Shown here one piece after another: positions 37,604 to 46,602 of a stretch of 64,000 bases of DNA (positions are counted from its first letter, which is position 1; every line of letters begins with the position of its first letter). The DNA lies in NCBI GenBank assembly GCA_947564465.1, contig CANOCV010000011.1, forward strand, positions 1 through 64,000, given 5' to 3'. The notes below the pieces were generated by a model that was not told where the DNA came from, did no database searches, and saw only the letters and a list, made by a program, of their open reading frames with translations. Position numbers and translations under genes: made by a program. The stretch comes from an uncultured Roseburia sp. Lineage in GTDB: Bacteria > Bacillota > Clostridia > Lachnospirales > Lachnospiraceae.

Positions 37604-37632
37604 TTGCAGAACAGGAAAAATAATGGTAATAT
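37604..37632 (+). promoter_or_regulatory. Sigma-A promoter of the WYL-GTPase-ATPase-toxin operon
   Basis: TTGCAG (37604-37609), 17 bases, TAATAT (37627-37632). It lies 60 bases before the WYL start and is the only good promoter found ahead of the cluster down to 47530. An AT-rich palindromic run (ATGTATATAAATACAT, 37631-37646) overlaps the expected start point and could be an operator. Confidence 0.65.
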
Positions 37633-37692
37633 GTATATAAATACATGTCAAAAAATGGATTTTTTGGCAGAAATAGACAAAGGGGAACTGAA

Positions 37693-38679
37693 ATGAGCGA
37701 AATGAAGCGAAGCAGGGTACTGGACATTTTTTTCCGGACAATGAAAGGTGAGGACGTATCCGTTAAGAAACTGGCAGATGAGTATAAAGTATCGTCAAAA
37801 AGCATATCTCGTGACATCAGTGAAATCAAAAGTTTCCTCGCAGACAACCGTGAGCTGGTGGGCAATGCGGAGCTTGAATATTCCCACAAGAGCCGCGCGT
37901 ACCGTCTGAGCATGAAAGAGTTTTTAAAGAACGAGGAACTAATCACAATTATCAAAATTCTAATCGGCAGCCGTGCGTTGAGCAAGATGGAGCTGTTGCA
38001 GATCATCGGTAAATTAAAAGGGTTTACCACTTACCAGGACAGGCTTTTAGTCGAAGAATTAATTCAAAAGGAAATATATCATTACCGAGAGGTGGGACAT
38101 GACTGCATGAGCGTGGAGGCTATGATTTGGAAGCTGACGAAGTGCATTCATGAGAGAACCGAAATCAGTGTGCGCTATTATAAGGTGAGCAGGGAGGATG
38201 TCACAAGGCGTCTGCGTCCGGTAGCCATTATTTTCAGCGAGTACTATTTTTATTTAATAGCGTACCGCACAGAGGACTGTGATTTTACACCGATTTATTA
38301 CAGAGTCGACCGGATTATAGAGATGATAGAGCATCGCACGCATTTCGAGTCTGACGAGCGGTATGAGTTTGATGAGGGGGAGCTGCGCGAGCGGATTCAG
38401 CTTATGTTTCCGGGGAAGGACCGCAAAATTCGTTTCGAATACTATGGCCCGTCCGTGCAGGCGATTCTCGATAAGCTGCCGACAGCGAGAGTGACCGAAG
38501 TCTATGGGAATACGAAGGTGATTGAAGCGGAGGTCTACGGAGTCGGGGTGAATATGTTTCTGCTCTCGCAGGGGAGCTGGGTGAAAGCGATAGGGCCAAA
38601 GGAGTTTGTGGAGGAGATGCGGAATGAGGTCGTGAAATTGATGGAGTATTATGAGGGGGATAGTGTGAATTCGGTTTGA
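37693..38679 (+). CDS. WYL-domain transcriptional regulator
   Basis: This 328-residue regulator has an N-terminal helix-turn-helix (about 18-55, with LADEYKVSSKSISRDISEIK) and a C-terminal WYL ligand-sensing domain (about 145-225, with RLRPVAIIFSEYYFYLIAYR) plus a WCX-like tail. ATG 37693 is supported by AAAGGGGAACT and by the promoter position; a frame opening at 37645 would begin before or at the transcript start. WYL regulators such as BrxR and CapW repress phage-defence operons. Being first in this cluster, 13 bases before the GTPase gene, it is likely its repressor. Confidence 0.9.
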   Translation: MSEMKRSRVLDIFFRTMKGEDVSVKKLADEYKVSSKSISRDISEIKSFLADNRELVGNAELEYSHKSRAYRLSMKEFLKNEELITIIKILIGSRALSKMELLQIIGKLKGFTTYQDRLLVEELIQKEIYHYREVGHDCMSVEAMIWKLTKCIHERTEISVRYYKVSREDVTRRLRPVAIIFSEYYFYLIAYRTEDCDFTPIYYRVDRIIEMIEHRTHFESDERYEFDEGELRERIQLMFPGKDRKIRFEYYGPSVQAILDKLPTARVTEVYGNTKVIEAEVYGVGVNMFLLSQGSWVKAIGPKEFVEEMRNEVVKLMEYYEGDSVNSV

Positions 38680-38692
38680 GGGAGGTTGTGTG

Positions 38693-40213
38693 ATGGAGGA
38701 AAAGGATACGGAAGCGCAGGGATTGATTAGCAGTACATTTTTTTCAAGAGCAATTGCGGTTGACCACACAAAGGTTTTCCCGGTGATGGTATTGGCGACA
38801 ATGTCGAGTGGAAAGAGCACTCTTATCAATGCGTTGCTTGGGGAGGATATACTGCCAAGCAAGAATGAAGCGTGTACGGCAAAGGTATATTCTATCTTAG
38901 ATGACGATTCTATGGAAGAACCAAAGCTGTATATTACATCAAACGATGGACATGTAAACGTGATTGAAGAAAATCTGGCTGCGGCGTTGGAAGAGGCAAA
39001 CAATACAGATACCGTTAAAGATATTTTGATTTCCGGTGATATTAAAGGTGTGTTTAACACAGATAAAGCACTGCTTGTTATTGATACGCCGGGACCCAAT
39101 AATTCACGCGATGCACTGCATGAATCTATCACAAAGAATGTGCTTGATAAGCTGTATGGCGGGCTTATCTTATACGTTATGAACGCGACACAGATGGGAA
39201 TTAACGATGATTGTCAGTTGTTGAGCATTTTGAGAGCGCATATGCAAAAGCACAAAAAAGTGAAGGTAGTTTTTGTGATTAACAAAATGGATGCGATAGA
39301 TTTTGAAAAGGAATCCGCGGCCGAACTGATTTGTGAGATAAAGAAGTATATTGAAAATAATGGAATTGATAATCCGGATATCATTCCGGTGTCTGCTCTG
39401 GCGGCCAATCTTTTTAAGAAAGTATTAGAGGGTGAGAAACTTACAAGGAGTCAATACAAAAGTTTTTTAGCTATGTATGAGCTGTTTCGGACATCGGATA
39501 TCCGAATGACATCCTATGCAATGACGGAAGAAGTGCCAAACCGCATGAATAAAATTGTTGTGCGCGAGATGGAATATACGGTTGCGGAAATTATGGCGGC
39601 GATTGAAAATACGGGTATTACCTATCTCGAAAATTATATACAGGAGGCGCAGATTCTCAGCAGTGAAAATTCTTCGGTGAAGATAAATCTAAAGAGTGCA
39701 GTTACAAAATTTTCCATTGAATACCATCCTTATCTATTGAAGTACACGTTTAAGAAAAACGGAAAAAGATTAAGTGCGTACAATGAAATCCGAAAAAGAG
39801 CCAATACGGTCCTTTTCCGGAATTTGTTTGAAAAATCAGGAAATTGGTCCGGATTGACCGCAGAAATTGTAAAGCTTTGCAATACTCCGGAGGTAGAGAT
39901 TCATTTTACCGGAAGGCAAACAGACTACAATGATTTAAAGGGATGTATTGACCAATATAACGGCAGCGCCGTCATTCATTTGTGCTTTGATAAATGCCAC
40001 AGTGATGCAGAATTGATACAGGAGCTGGATCAAATTGTATCGGATGCAAAAAGTGTGATTCCACAGCCCGCTGCAAGAAACCGGGAAGGAAGAAATATAT
40101 ATGAGGTTTATGACGAAGCAAAGAACGGGGAGTGTGACGGCGAATATCATTTAAAAGTCAAGGAGGCGTTTGACGATATTATTCGGATCAGGAATAAATG
40201 GAATATTACTTAA
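38693..40213 (+). CDS. Dynamin-like GTPase with permuted domain order
   Basis: This 506-residue protein starts at ATG 38693 behind GGAGGT. The GTPase domain comes first: P-loop ATMSSGKST (35-43), G3 IDTPGPNNSRD (about 129-139), G4 INKMDA (about 195-200). From about residue 335 to 480 it carries a module (VTKFSIEYHPYLLKYTFKKN ... REGRNIYEVYDEAKNGE) that is homologous to the N-terminal 150 residues of the next protein. In the next protein that module stands before the GTPase. It also lacks the long helical C-terminal half of the neighbour. It is probably a membrane-active GTPase subunit working with its paralogue. Confidence 0.85.
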   Translation: MEEKDTEAQGLISSTFFSRAIAVDHTKVFPVMVLATMSSGKSTLINALLGEDILPSKNEACTAKVYSILDDDSMEEPKLYITSNDGHVNVIEENLAAALEEANNTDTVKDILISGDIKGVFNTDKALLVIDTPGPNNSRDALHESITKNVLDKLYGGLILYVMNATQMGINDDCQLLSILRAHMQKHKKVKVVFVINKMDAIDFEKESAAELICEIKKYIENNGIDNPDIIPVSALAANLFKKVLEGEKLTRSQYKSFLAMYELFRTSDIRMTSYAMTEEVPNRMNKIVVREMEYTVAEIMAAIENTGITYLENYIQEAQILSSENSSVKINLKSAVTKFSIEYHPYLLKYTFKKNGKRLSAYNEIRKRANTVLFRNLFEKSGNWSGLTAEIVKLCNTPEVEIHFTGRQTDYNDLKGCIDQYNGSAVIHLCFDKCHSDAELIQELDQIVSDAKSVIPQPAARNREGRNIYEVYDEAKNGECDGEYHLKVKEAFDDIIRIRNKWNIT

Positions 40214-40368
40214 AAATATACGATTCTATCGAGCTTCTTGGGGGCTTCGTATGTTTGGCAGTGAAGAGGATGGGATAGATCCAAAATCGATCAATGGTTC
40301 ATATCTATATGAGTTGATGGGAGACAAATTTCACGAACCCCAATAAATACATTGAGAGGAGAAAAGAA
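40214..40368 (+). other. Spacer between the two GTPase genes with broken reading frames
   Basis: Two short frames without ribosome binding sites overlap: 40198-40278 (MEYYLKIYDSIELLGGFVCL) and 40251-40346 (MFGSEEDGIDPKSINGSYLY). Joined by a frameshift they would read as one protein-like tail. They may be the remains of a gene end left by the rearrangement that created the permuted GTPase. The GTPase 2 ribosome binding site GAGAGGAG is at the end. Confidence 0.4.
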
Positions 40369-42669
40369 ATGACAAAGTTTTCAATAGAATACAATCCGTA
40401 TCTTGTGGAATGTGTATTCCGGAAAAACGAAAAGGTATTGAATAGTAACAGTAAAATCGGAGCAAAATCAGGGGAAAGACTGCAGGCATTATTAGGAGAG
40501 TCCGGGAATTGGAAAGGACTTCCGGAAGAGATTGCGAATGCGTGTGACGATGATGAGGTTGAAGTTACGTTTAAAGGAAGGAGGATTGATTACAACGACC
40601 TAAAGGATACGATTGAATTGTATAAGGGGAATGTTCGTTTTAAATTATTATTTGAAGAATCCAAGAATGATGCGGATGTCATGAAAGAGTTGGATAAAAT
40701 ATTCAATGATATTAAGCAGAAGAACATACCGGAGTTTCAGGCTGAAAATGAGGAAGGGAAAGATATTTTTGACGCCTATGAAGAGGTAAAAAACGGAATT
40801 TTTGAAGTCAGCGTTATTGCGACAATGAGCAGCGGAAAATCAACATTGATCAATGCGCTTTTGCATACAGAACTTCTTCCTTCCGAGAACAAAGCATGTA
40901 CGGCAACAATTTGCCGTATTCTGGATAATGATGAAATGGAGCAGTATGAGGCTGCATGTTATGCGAATGACGAAACAGTAATTCATCCGAGAACGGTTGT
41001 GACACCGGAGATGATGAGGGAATATAATGCCGACGAAGCGATTACATATATTGATATTGAGGGAAGTGTTCCGGCAATTCCAAGTGATAAAATCAGATTA
41101 TGTTTGAGAGATACTCCGGGACCGAACAACTCAAGAGATGAGAATCATGAGCGGTTAACCAGTTCCATTATAAAAAGAACAAATGCGGTTGTGCTGTATG
41201 TTATGAACGCAACACAAATCGGTATCAATGATGATGAGCAGCTGTTGAAAAGTATTTCCAATGAAATGAAAAGAGCAGGAAAGCAGTCAAGAGATCGTTT
41301 TATTTTTGTAATAAATAAGTGTGATGCATTAGATGAGGAGAAAGGCGAAACGACGGAGAAATTACTGAAAGATGTAAAAGATTATCTAAAGGGCTTTGGC
41401 ATAGTGGAGCCGACACTGATTCCTACAAGCGCACGTCTCGCTTTACTCATTAGAAAAGAGCGTAAGGGTGAAAAGTTATCCAGGATGGAGAGACAGACTT
41501 TATCTCAGGTAGAGGACTTCGTAGAAATTGACAAGCTGCATTTTGAGAAAAATGCAACGCTCACGCCGACAGTACATGAAAAATTGCAAAGAGATGTAGA
41601 GCGTTTTCATGCAGATGAGGAGAATTGGGATTTAGAGGCGCTGATTCATACCGGAGTTCCGGCCGTAGAGGAGACAATCTGTGAATATATTGAGAAGTAT
41701 GCGTATCCAATCAAAATAAAGGATGCCATTAAGGACATAAAAGGAATCCTGGATGAATTAAACATGAAAGCCAAGTTTGCGGAAAGTATTGCGTTTGATA
41801 AAGATCAATTAGACAAAGTCCGTGCACAGATTAAAGAGGCTGAGAAAAAGAACGCTGCCGGTAAAAACATATATGATTCTTATAAAGAGAAGATCAGTAA
41901 TTTCCGGCTAGATTCAATAAGTGAAGAGGATGAACAGGTTTCTGTTGAAGTGGAACTGCGAAGAATGGTAAAAGAATATGATAATAAGACAAACATTGAT
42001 AAGATGGAAGCGGATAGGCTGATAGAGTCATTTCAGGAAACATTGAACAGATTCCAAAAAAACTGCGAAACAAGGTTAAACAGGGAAATTGATATGAAAA
42101 TATTCCAGAAATGCAGTGAATTATTGGAGGAATATACGACCATGATCCGTGAGACGCTCGACGATATTAAAATTGACGGATATGATTTCAGAAAGAGTAA
42201 ATCGTTTGAGAGAATCAAGATTTCAAATGTAAGTGAAATTAAAAAGAGAAATGAGCGGGAACGGTATCGAAATGAAACGAGATGGAAAGATAATCCGGAA
42301 CGTTCCGGCTTTTTTGGTTTTTTTAAATTCTGGAAACCGAGGGAAATTTCGTATACTGTAACAGTTAAAGACGGTGTAGATGTAAATGTAAGGAATGTTA
42401 TTGTTGACATTATGACTATGTTTGCAAAAAGCATAAAAGAAAATATAAGCAGTATATTCCGGCAGTCGGAGGAACAGGTTGAAGAATACAAGACAGTTTT
42501 TTATGACAATATTGATACACTGAGTTCAGAAATAGATAATATATTGAATCGGCTGAAGGAAGATACAAAAGAATCAAAGGAATTGGAGAAACGCGTAGAA
42601 AAAAATAAAGAAATAGCGGCGTGGGTTGAAAATAAGGAAGAAGAGATTAAAACTTTGTTGATGTTCTAA
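40369..42669 (+). CDS. Dynamin-like GTPase, full-length paralogue
   Basis: This 766-residue protein begins with a module of about 148 residues (MTKFSIEYNPYLVECVFRKN ... EGKDIFDAYEEVKNGI). The GTPase follows with P-loop ATMSSGKST (about 151-160), G3 LRDTPGPNNSRD (about 247-258) and G4 INKCDA (about 316-321). The last half is long, charged and helical, with coiled coils and a short hydrophobic patch RSGFFGFFKFWKP (about 645-657) that could touch membrane, as paddle regions do in bacterial dynamins. It may remodel or tether membranes on GTP hydrolysis. No exact family name can be given. Confidence 0.88.
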   Translation: MTKFSIEYNPYLVECVFRKNEKVLNSNSKIGAKSGERLQALLGESGNWKGLPEEIANACDDDEVEVTFKGRRIDYNDLKDTIELYKGNVRFKLLFEESKNDADVMKELDKIFNDIKQKNIPEFQAENEEGKDIFDAYEEVKNGIFEVSVIATMSSGKSTLINALLHTELLPSENKACTATICRILDNDEMEQYEAACYANDETVIHPRTVVTPEMMREYNADEAITYIDIEGSVPAIPSDKIRLCLRDTPGPNNSRDENHERLTSSIIKRTNAVVLYVMNATQIGINDDEQLLKSISNEMKRAGKQSRDRFIFVINKCDALDEEKGETTEKLLKDVKDYLKGFGIVEPTLIPTSARLALLIRKERKGEKLSRMERQTLSQVEDFVEIDKLHFEKNATLTPTVHEKLQRDVERFHADEENWDLEALIHTGVPAVEETICEYIEKYAYPIKIKDAIKDIKGILDELNMKAKFAESIAFDKDQLDKVRAQIKEAEKKNAAGKNIYDSYKEKISNFRLDSISEEDEQVSVEVELRRMVKEYDNKTNIDKMEADRLIESFQETLNRFQKNCETRLNREIDMKIFQKCSELLEEYTTMIRETLDDIKIDGYDFRKSKSFERIKISNVSEIKKRNERERYRNETRWKDNPERSGFFGFFKFWKPREISYTVTVKDGVDVNVRNVIVDIMTMFAKSIKENISSIFRQSEEQVEEYKTVFYDNIDTLSSEIDNILNRLKEDTKESKELEKRVEKNKEIAAWVENKEEEIKTLLMF

Positions 42670-42681
42670 GGGGGTGTTATT

Positions 42682-43122
42682 ATGCAGCGGTATGATGCGA
42701 TTGAAAGCGGAATAGAAAAAAACGATATAAAGACATTGAGAGAGGCGATAGGAAGTATCTGCTATACAAGCACGGATTTTTCAAGCGGTGAATTTGATGA
42801 AATAGTAAGGTATGTAGAGGCGAAGGGCATAAAATTAAAAGATGATACGTTGATTGGAAATCCTCTTATTTCAAGTACAAAGAGTTCTTTTTCCGATGAG
42901 GATTTTGCAAGGGCGGTTTTTGAATTAAAACGAAATTTCTGTGACGAAAGAATTGGGGATGTTAAGAAGATCGGGAAAGCGCTTTATGCATCAGACAAAC
43001 AGGAACCGGGTAAACGCCCAAACGCACAAAGCCACCAGCAGGAAAGTCGTCTTCCAATGATAGCAGGACTGGTGGCAGCGGTGATAATCATAGCAGTTGT
43101 AATCTTACTGCTAAGGAGGTAA
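42682..43122 (+). CDS. Tail-anchored small membrane protein
   Basis: This 146-residue protein has a helical cytosolic part (about 1-100, with TLREAIGSICYTSTDFSSGE and FARAVFELKRNFCDERIGDV), a polar linker, and one C-terminal membrane helix, MIAGLVAAVIIIAVVILLLRR, so it should be tail-anchored. It lies 12 bases after GTPase 2, with GGGGGTG before the ATG. I recognise no named family. Its position suggests that it recruits the GTPases or the ATPase to the membrane, which is inference. Confidence 0.75.
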   Translation: MQRYDAIESGIEKNDIKTLREAIGSICYTSTDFSSGEFDEIVRYVEAKGIKLKDDTLIGNPLISSTKSSFSDEDFARAVFELKRNFCDERIGDVKKIGKALYASDKQEPGKRPNAQSHQQESRLPMIAGLVAAVIIIAVVILLLRR

Positions 43123-43145
43123 AGAAGAACTTTGGCTGTACGAAT

Positions 43146-43448
43146 ATGCGTAGCTGTATATCTTGCGGCAAAAATAAAAATTGCGACGAAGGTGGAGCAA
43201 AGAATTATAGACAGTATGTGCGCAAACGGAACAGGGAGTTAAAGGAACGATACAGGTGTGACCGTGTGAATGGTCTATGCAAATTAGATAAATGTAAATT
43301 CTATAAAGAGTGTGATAAAAAAGCCAAGAAAAAGTATGAAGCATGGCGTGCCGCTTTTAGCAAAAGTAAAAAAGAAGAATTAGAAAAACTATCCAAAGGA
43401 GATTATAGTTATGGACACTCAAGTGGCGGAAGTACAAGATATGAATAA
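43146..43448 (+). CDS. Cys-rich basic small protein
   Basis: This 100-residue frame starts MRSCISCGKNKNCDEGGAKN and has two further pairs (YRCDRVNGLCKLDKC, FYKECDK), so two metal-binding knuckles are possible. The rest is Lys/Glu-rich and helical. AAGGAGG lies 27 bases upstream, too far for a normal start, so translation is perhaps coupled to the preceding stop at 43122. It overlaps the ATPase start by 38 bases. The family is not recognised. Confidence 0.6.
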   Translation: MRSCISCGKNKNCDEGGAKNYRQYVRKRNRELKERYRCDRVNGLCKLDKCKFYKECDKKAKKKYEAWRAAFSKSKKEELEKLSKGDYSYGHSSGGSTRYE

Positions 43449-46400
43449 GCTTGCCATGTCTTTGGATTTGGCAAAAGATGTAATTACCAGAGATTATCTT
43501 TATCAATTAAGCGAATATTCTGTTGCAGAATTGCCGGAAGAATTTAAAGAGCTTGACATTGCCGATTATACCAGAATTTTTAAATTTACAAAAATGGTAT
43601 CGGATAAGAAAGAGAGCATGATTGATAAATTTGTAACGGTTTTAAATGCAGCATATTCAAGCAATGCGACGGTTGTGACTTTGATATCCGGGCATAAGGA
43701 GTATACAGAATATTTTCTGGGGGTTGTGAGTAAAGATATAGATCAGCAAAATCATATCATCGAAACACAAGGAGAAATACTGAAAGGAGTATTAACAGGT
43801 AATTTTCCGGGATTGGAAATTGAAGCTATTTCGGGAGTAAGCAAAAAACAGCTTCTTCATAATGCGTTTGTTTATGATTATGTGACATCTATATCAGGGA
43901 TTGCGTCTATTCGAAATGAGAAGGAAAATGCATATGAAAAATTCGTTCAGGGGATAGAGCATTTGGTGGATTCTTTGCAGGGGAAAGAATATAGCGTTGT
44001 GGTGATAGCAGATCCGGTGGATGCGAAAGAGATTGCTCTTGCCAAAATGGGATATGAGACGCTTTATACACAGCTTTCGCCGTTTTTGAAAACATCTGTA
44101 AGCTTTAACGAATCGGAATCTATCACATTGACTCAGACGCATACGGAAGGCGTTACACAATCTATCGGGGAAAGCAGCTCATTGACGCAGAATTACTCTA
44201 AGACAAGCGGATGGAGCGAAACTTCCAGCCATGGCACCAGTACGAATAAAGAGACCGGTCATCTGGTTGGTTCATTGCTGGGTGCCGGAATAGGTGCGGC
44301 GGCCGTAATATTAACCGGAGGTGCAGCGGCTCCGGCAGTTGCAGCATATATGGGCAGTCAGATTGGTGCTTCGGCAGGCGGGGGCATGATAGGTTCGAAA
44401 GGAACGAATACAAATCAGTCTGTTACAGAGACAGGCAGTATGACGGAGTCATCCGGTAAGACTGAGACAAGAACAAGCTCTACGGCCACACAAAACAGCG
44501 ATTCCAGTAGCGAGGCGGAGGGTGCCACGCATGGTAAAACGCTCCAATTTTCGAATGAAAACAAGACAGTGAAGAATTTATTGCAAATGATAGACAAGCA
44601 TGTTGAGCGTCTGCAAAAGTGTGAGGCATATGGGGCATTTAATTGTGCAACTTATGTGATTTCATCAGACCCTGAGACAAACGCGATTGTATCAAGTGGA
44701 TATAATGCTCTTATGCGGGGAGATAACTCGGCATTGCAGGCATCCCATATAAATAATTGGAATGTGAATGATAAAAATGGTAAAATGGTGAAGGAGTACC
44801 TAGAGAGATTTTCTCATCCTTTATTTATAAATCCAATTAAGAATGATGTTTTGTTCAGCCCTGCATCTATTTCAAATTCTTATGAACTTGCGGTTAATAT
44901 GGGGCTTCCCAAAAAATCAATTAGCGGCCTGCCTGTTTTTGAAATGGCTTCATTTGGCAGGAATGTGTTTGATACCAATCCGCGAAAGGATGCATTGTGG
45001 CAGATTGAGCTTGGTAACATTTATCATATGGGTAGCGAACAGAAAGTAAGTGTGAATCTGAATCTTAAGAGTTTGGCGATGCATACTTTTGTAACGGGTT
45101 CGACCGGTTCGGGAAAATCAAATACGGTATATCAGATGCTCAGGGAACTAAGCAGACAAAAAGTACATTACCTTGTGATTGAGCCGGCAAAAGGGGAATA
45201 CAAGTATGTTTTTGGGGACTCTGACGCCAAAGTGTATGGAACAAACCCGTATATTACGCCGTTGTTACAGATCAACCCGTTTAGATTTCCAAAAGGAATC
45301 CACGTATTAGAGCATATTGATCGTTTGGTTGAGATTTTTAATGTATGCTGGCCTATGTATGCGGCAATGCCGGCGGTGTTAAAAGATTCTGTTGAGCGTG
45401 CATATATAAACGCGGGATGGGATTTGGCGGCTTCACATAACCAATTTTCGGATATGTTATTTCCGACTTTTGCGGATATATTAAGCGAATTGAACCGTGT
45501 CGTAGACGAATCGGCATTTTCACAGGAGGTAAAGGATAATTATATAGGCTCTTTGGCGACAAGGATAAAATCATTAACGAATGGAATTTACGGCAGAATA
45601 TTTGCAAATGATGAGCTGGGGGATAAGAAGCTGTTTGATGAGAATGTGATAGTAGATCTTAGCAGAGTAGGTTCGATTGAAACGAAATCTATGATAATGG
45701 GTATTCTGGTTATGAGATTACAGGAATACCGCATGACGTCCGGTGATATGAATGCAGATCTGAAACATGTAACTGTTTTAGAAGAAGCGCACAACTTACT
45801 TAAGAAAACCTCAACGGAACAAAGCAGTGAATCATCGAATCTATTGGGAAAATCGGTTGAAATGTTGGCGAATGCCATTGCCGAAGTGAGAACTTATGGG
45901 GAGGGATTTATCATTGCGGATCAGGCGCCGGGCCTGCTTGATATGAGTGTTATCAGAAATACTAATACCAAAATTATCATGCGCTTACCGGATGCCGAAG
46001 ATAGGAGTTTAGTAGGAAAATCTGCGAATTTATCGGAAGAGCAGATCAAAGAACTATCCAAGATTCCGACAGGCGTTGCGGCGGTATATCAAAATAACTG
46101 GTTGGAGCCGGTGTTGTGTAAGATTAAGTACGAGAAGACAGGGAATACATACCACAATGCGGATTCCGCGGCGGTGTCACAGAAGCCGGAAGATGTGACA
46201 GTGATGAATAAGCTGTTGAGCAAGGTTGCCGGCGAAAAACTGGATATGAACATGGATGAGCTGGTTCAAGTTATTGTGAATTCTTCTATACCAACAAAAA
46301 GTAAGGCGGAGAGCATAAGAATACTAAGTCGAAACGGTGAGGTGGAACTAAAGGATATCAGTTCCGTAGTATATGAAATTGTAAGTACGCCTGAGTTGGA

Positions 46401-46602
46401 AAGAGAGGCCGATAATGCGGAATCAATAGAGGAGTGGAAGAATACGTTCGTGTATGCGGAAGGTTCTGTGGTTGCTGATTTGACCGAAAAACAACAAAAT
46501 CAAATAGCCGAGTGTATTTTAAGAGAAGAGATTGCCCGCCATGATAAACCGGATGAATATCTTGAAACATGGTATAAATACACGAAAGGAGAGGTGATTT
46601 AA
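43411..46602 (+). CDS. HerA/FtsK-like ATPase with internal glycine-rich membrane-like segment
   Basis: This 1063-residue protein has a novel N-terminal part (1-250). A Ser/Thr-rich stretch (about 235-275) is followed by a hydrophobic Gly/Ala run (about 282-329, with GSLLGAGIGAAAVILTGGAA) and another Ser/Thr stretch. The HerA-type ATPase core (about 490-910) has P-loop TGSTGSGKSNTV (about 560-572), DExx-type Walker B VLEEAHNLL (about 788-796) and PTGVAAVYQNNW near 890. Related DUF87 ATPases pump DNA or power protein export. Next to a toxin and immunity pair, a role in moving or processing the toxin is an attractive inference. ATG 43411 follows AAAGGAGA. Confidence 0.85.
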   Translation: MDTQVAEVQDMNKLAMSLDLAKDVITRDYLYQLSEYSVAELPEEFKELDIADYTRIFKFTKMVSDKKESMIDKFVTVLNAAYSSNATVVTLISGHKEYTEYFLGVVSKDIDQQNHIIETQGEILKGVLTGNFPGLEIEAISGVSKKQLLHNAFVYDYVTSISGIASIRNEKENAYEKFVQGIEHLVDSLQGKEYSVVVIADPVDAKEIALAKMGYETLYTQLSPFLKTSVSFNESESITLTQTHTEGVTQSIGESSSLTQNYSKTSGWSETSSHGTSTNKETGHLVGSLLGAGIGAAAVILTGGAAAPAVAAYMGSQIGASAGGGMIGSKGTNTNQSVTETGSMTESSGKTETRTSSTATQNSDSSSEAEGATHGKTLQFSNENKTVKNLLQMIDKHVERLQKCEAYGAFNCATYVISSDPETNAIVSSGYNALMRGDNSALQASHINNWNVNDKNGKMVKEYLERFSHPLFINPIKNDVLFSPASISNSYELAVNMGLPKKSISGLPVFEMASFGRNVFDTNPRKDALWQIELGNIYHMGSEQKVSVNLNLKSLAMHTFVTGSTGSGKSNTVYQMLRELSRQKVHYLVIEPAKGEYKYVFGDSDAKVYGTNPYITPLLQINPFRFPKGIHVLEHIDRLVEIFNVCWPMYAAMPAVLKDSVERAYINAGWDLAASHNQFSDMLFPTFADILSELNRVVDESAFSQEVKDNYIGSLATRIKSLTNGIYGRIFANDELGDKKLFDENVIVDLSRVGSIETKSMIMGILVMRLQEYRMTSGDMNADLKHVTVLEEAHNLLKKTSTEQSSESSNLLGKSVEMLANAIAEVRTYGEGFIIADQAPGLLDMSVIRNTNTKIIMRLPDAEDRSLVGKSANLSEEQIKELSKIPTGVAAVYQNNWLEPVLCKIKYEKTGNTYHNADSAAVSQKPEDVTVMNKLLSKVAGEKLDMNMDELVQVIVNSSIPTKSKAESIRILSRNGEVELKDISSVVYEIVSTPELEREADNAESIEEWKNTFVYAEGSVVADLTEKQQNQIAECILREEIARHDKPDEYLETWYKYTKGEVI

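Noticed and set aside
43132-43242. TTG-started 36-codon frame closer to the Shine-Dalgarno sequence before the Cys-rich gene
   Set aside because: It gives an unconserved-looking short peptide and overlaps the Cys-rich frame, which has regular CxxC pairs.
43894-44160. Minus-strand frames inside the HerA-like ATPase gene
   Set aside because: The plus-strand frame is continuous for 1063 codons with clear ATPase motifs; the others are shadows.
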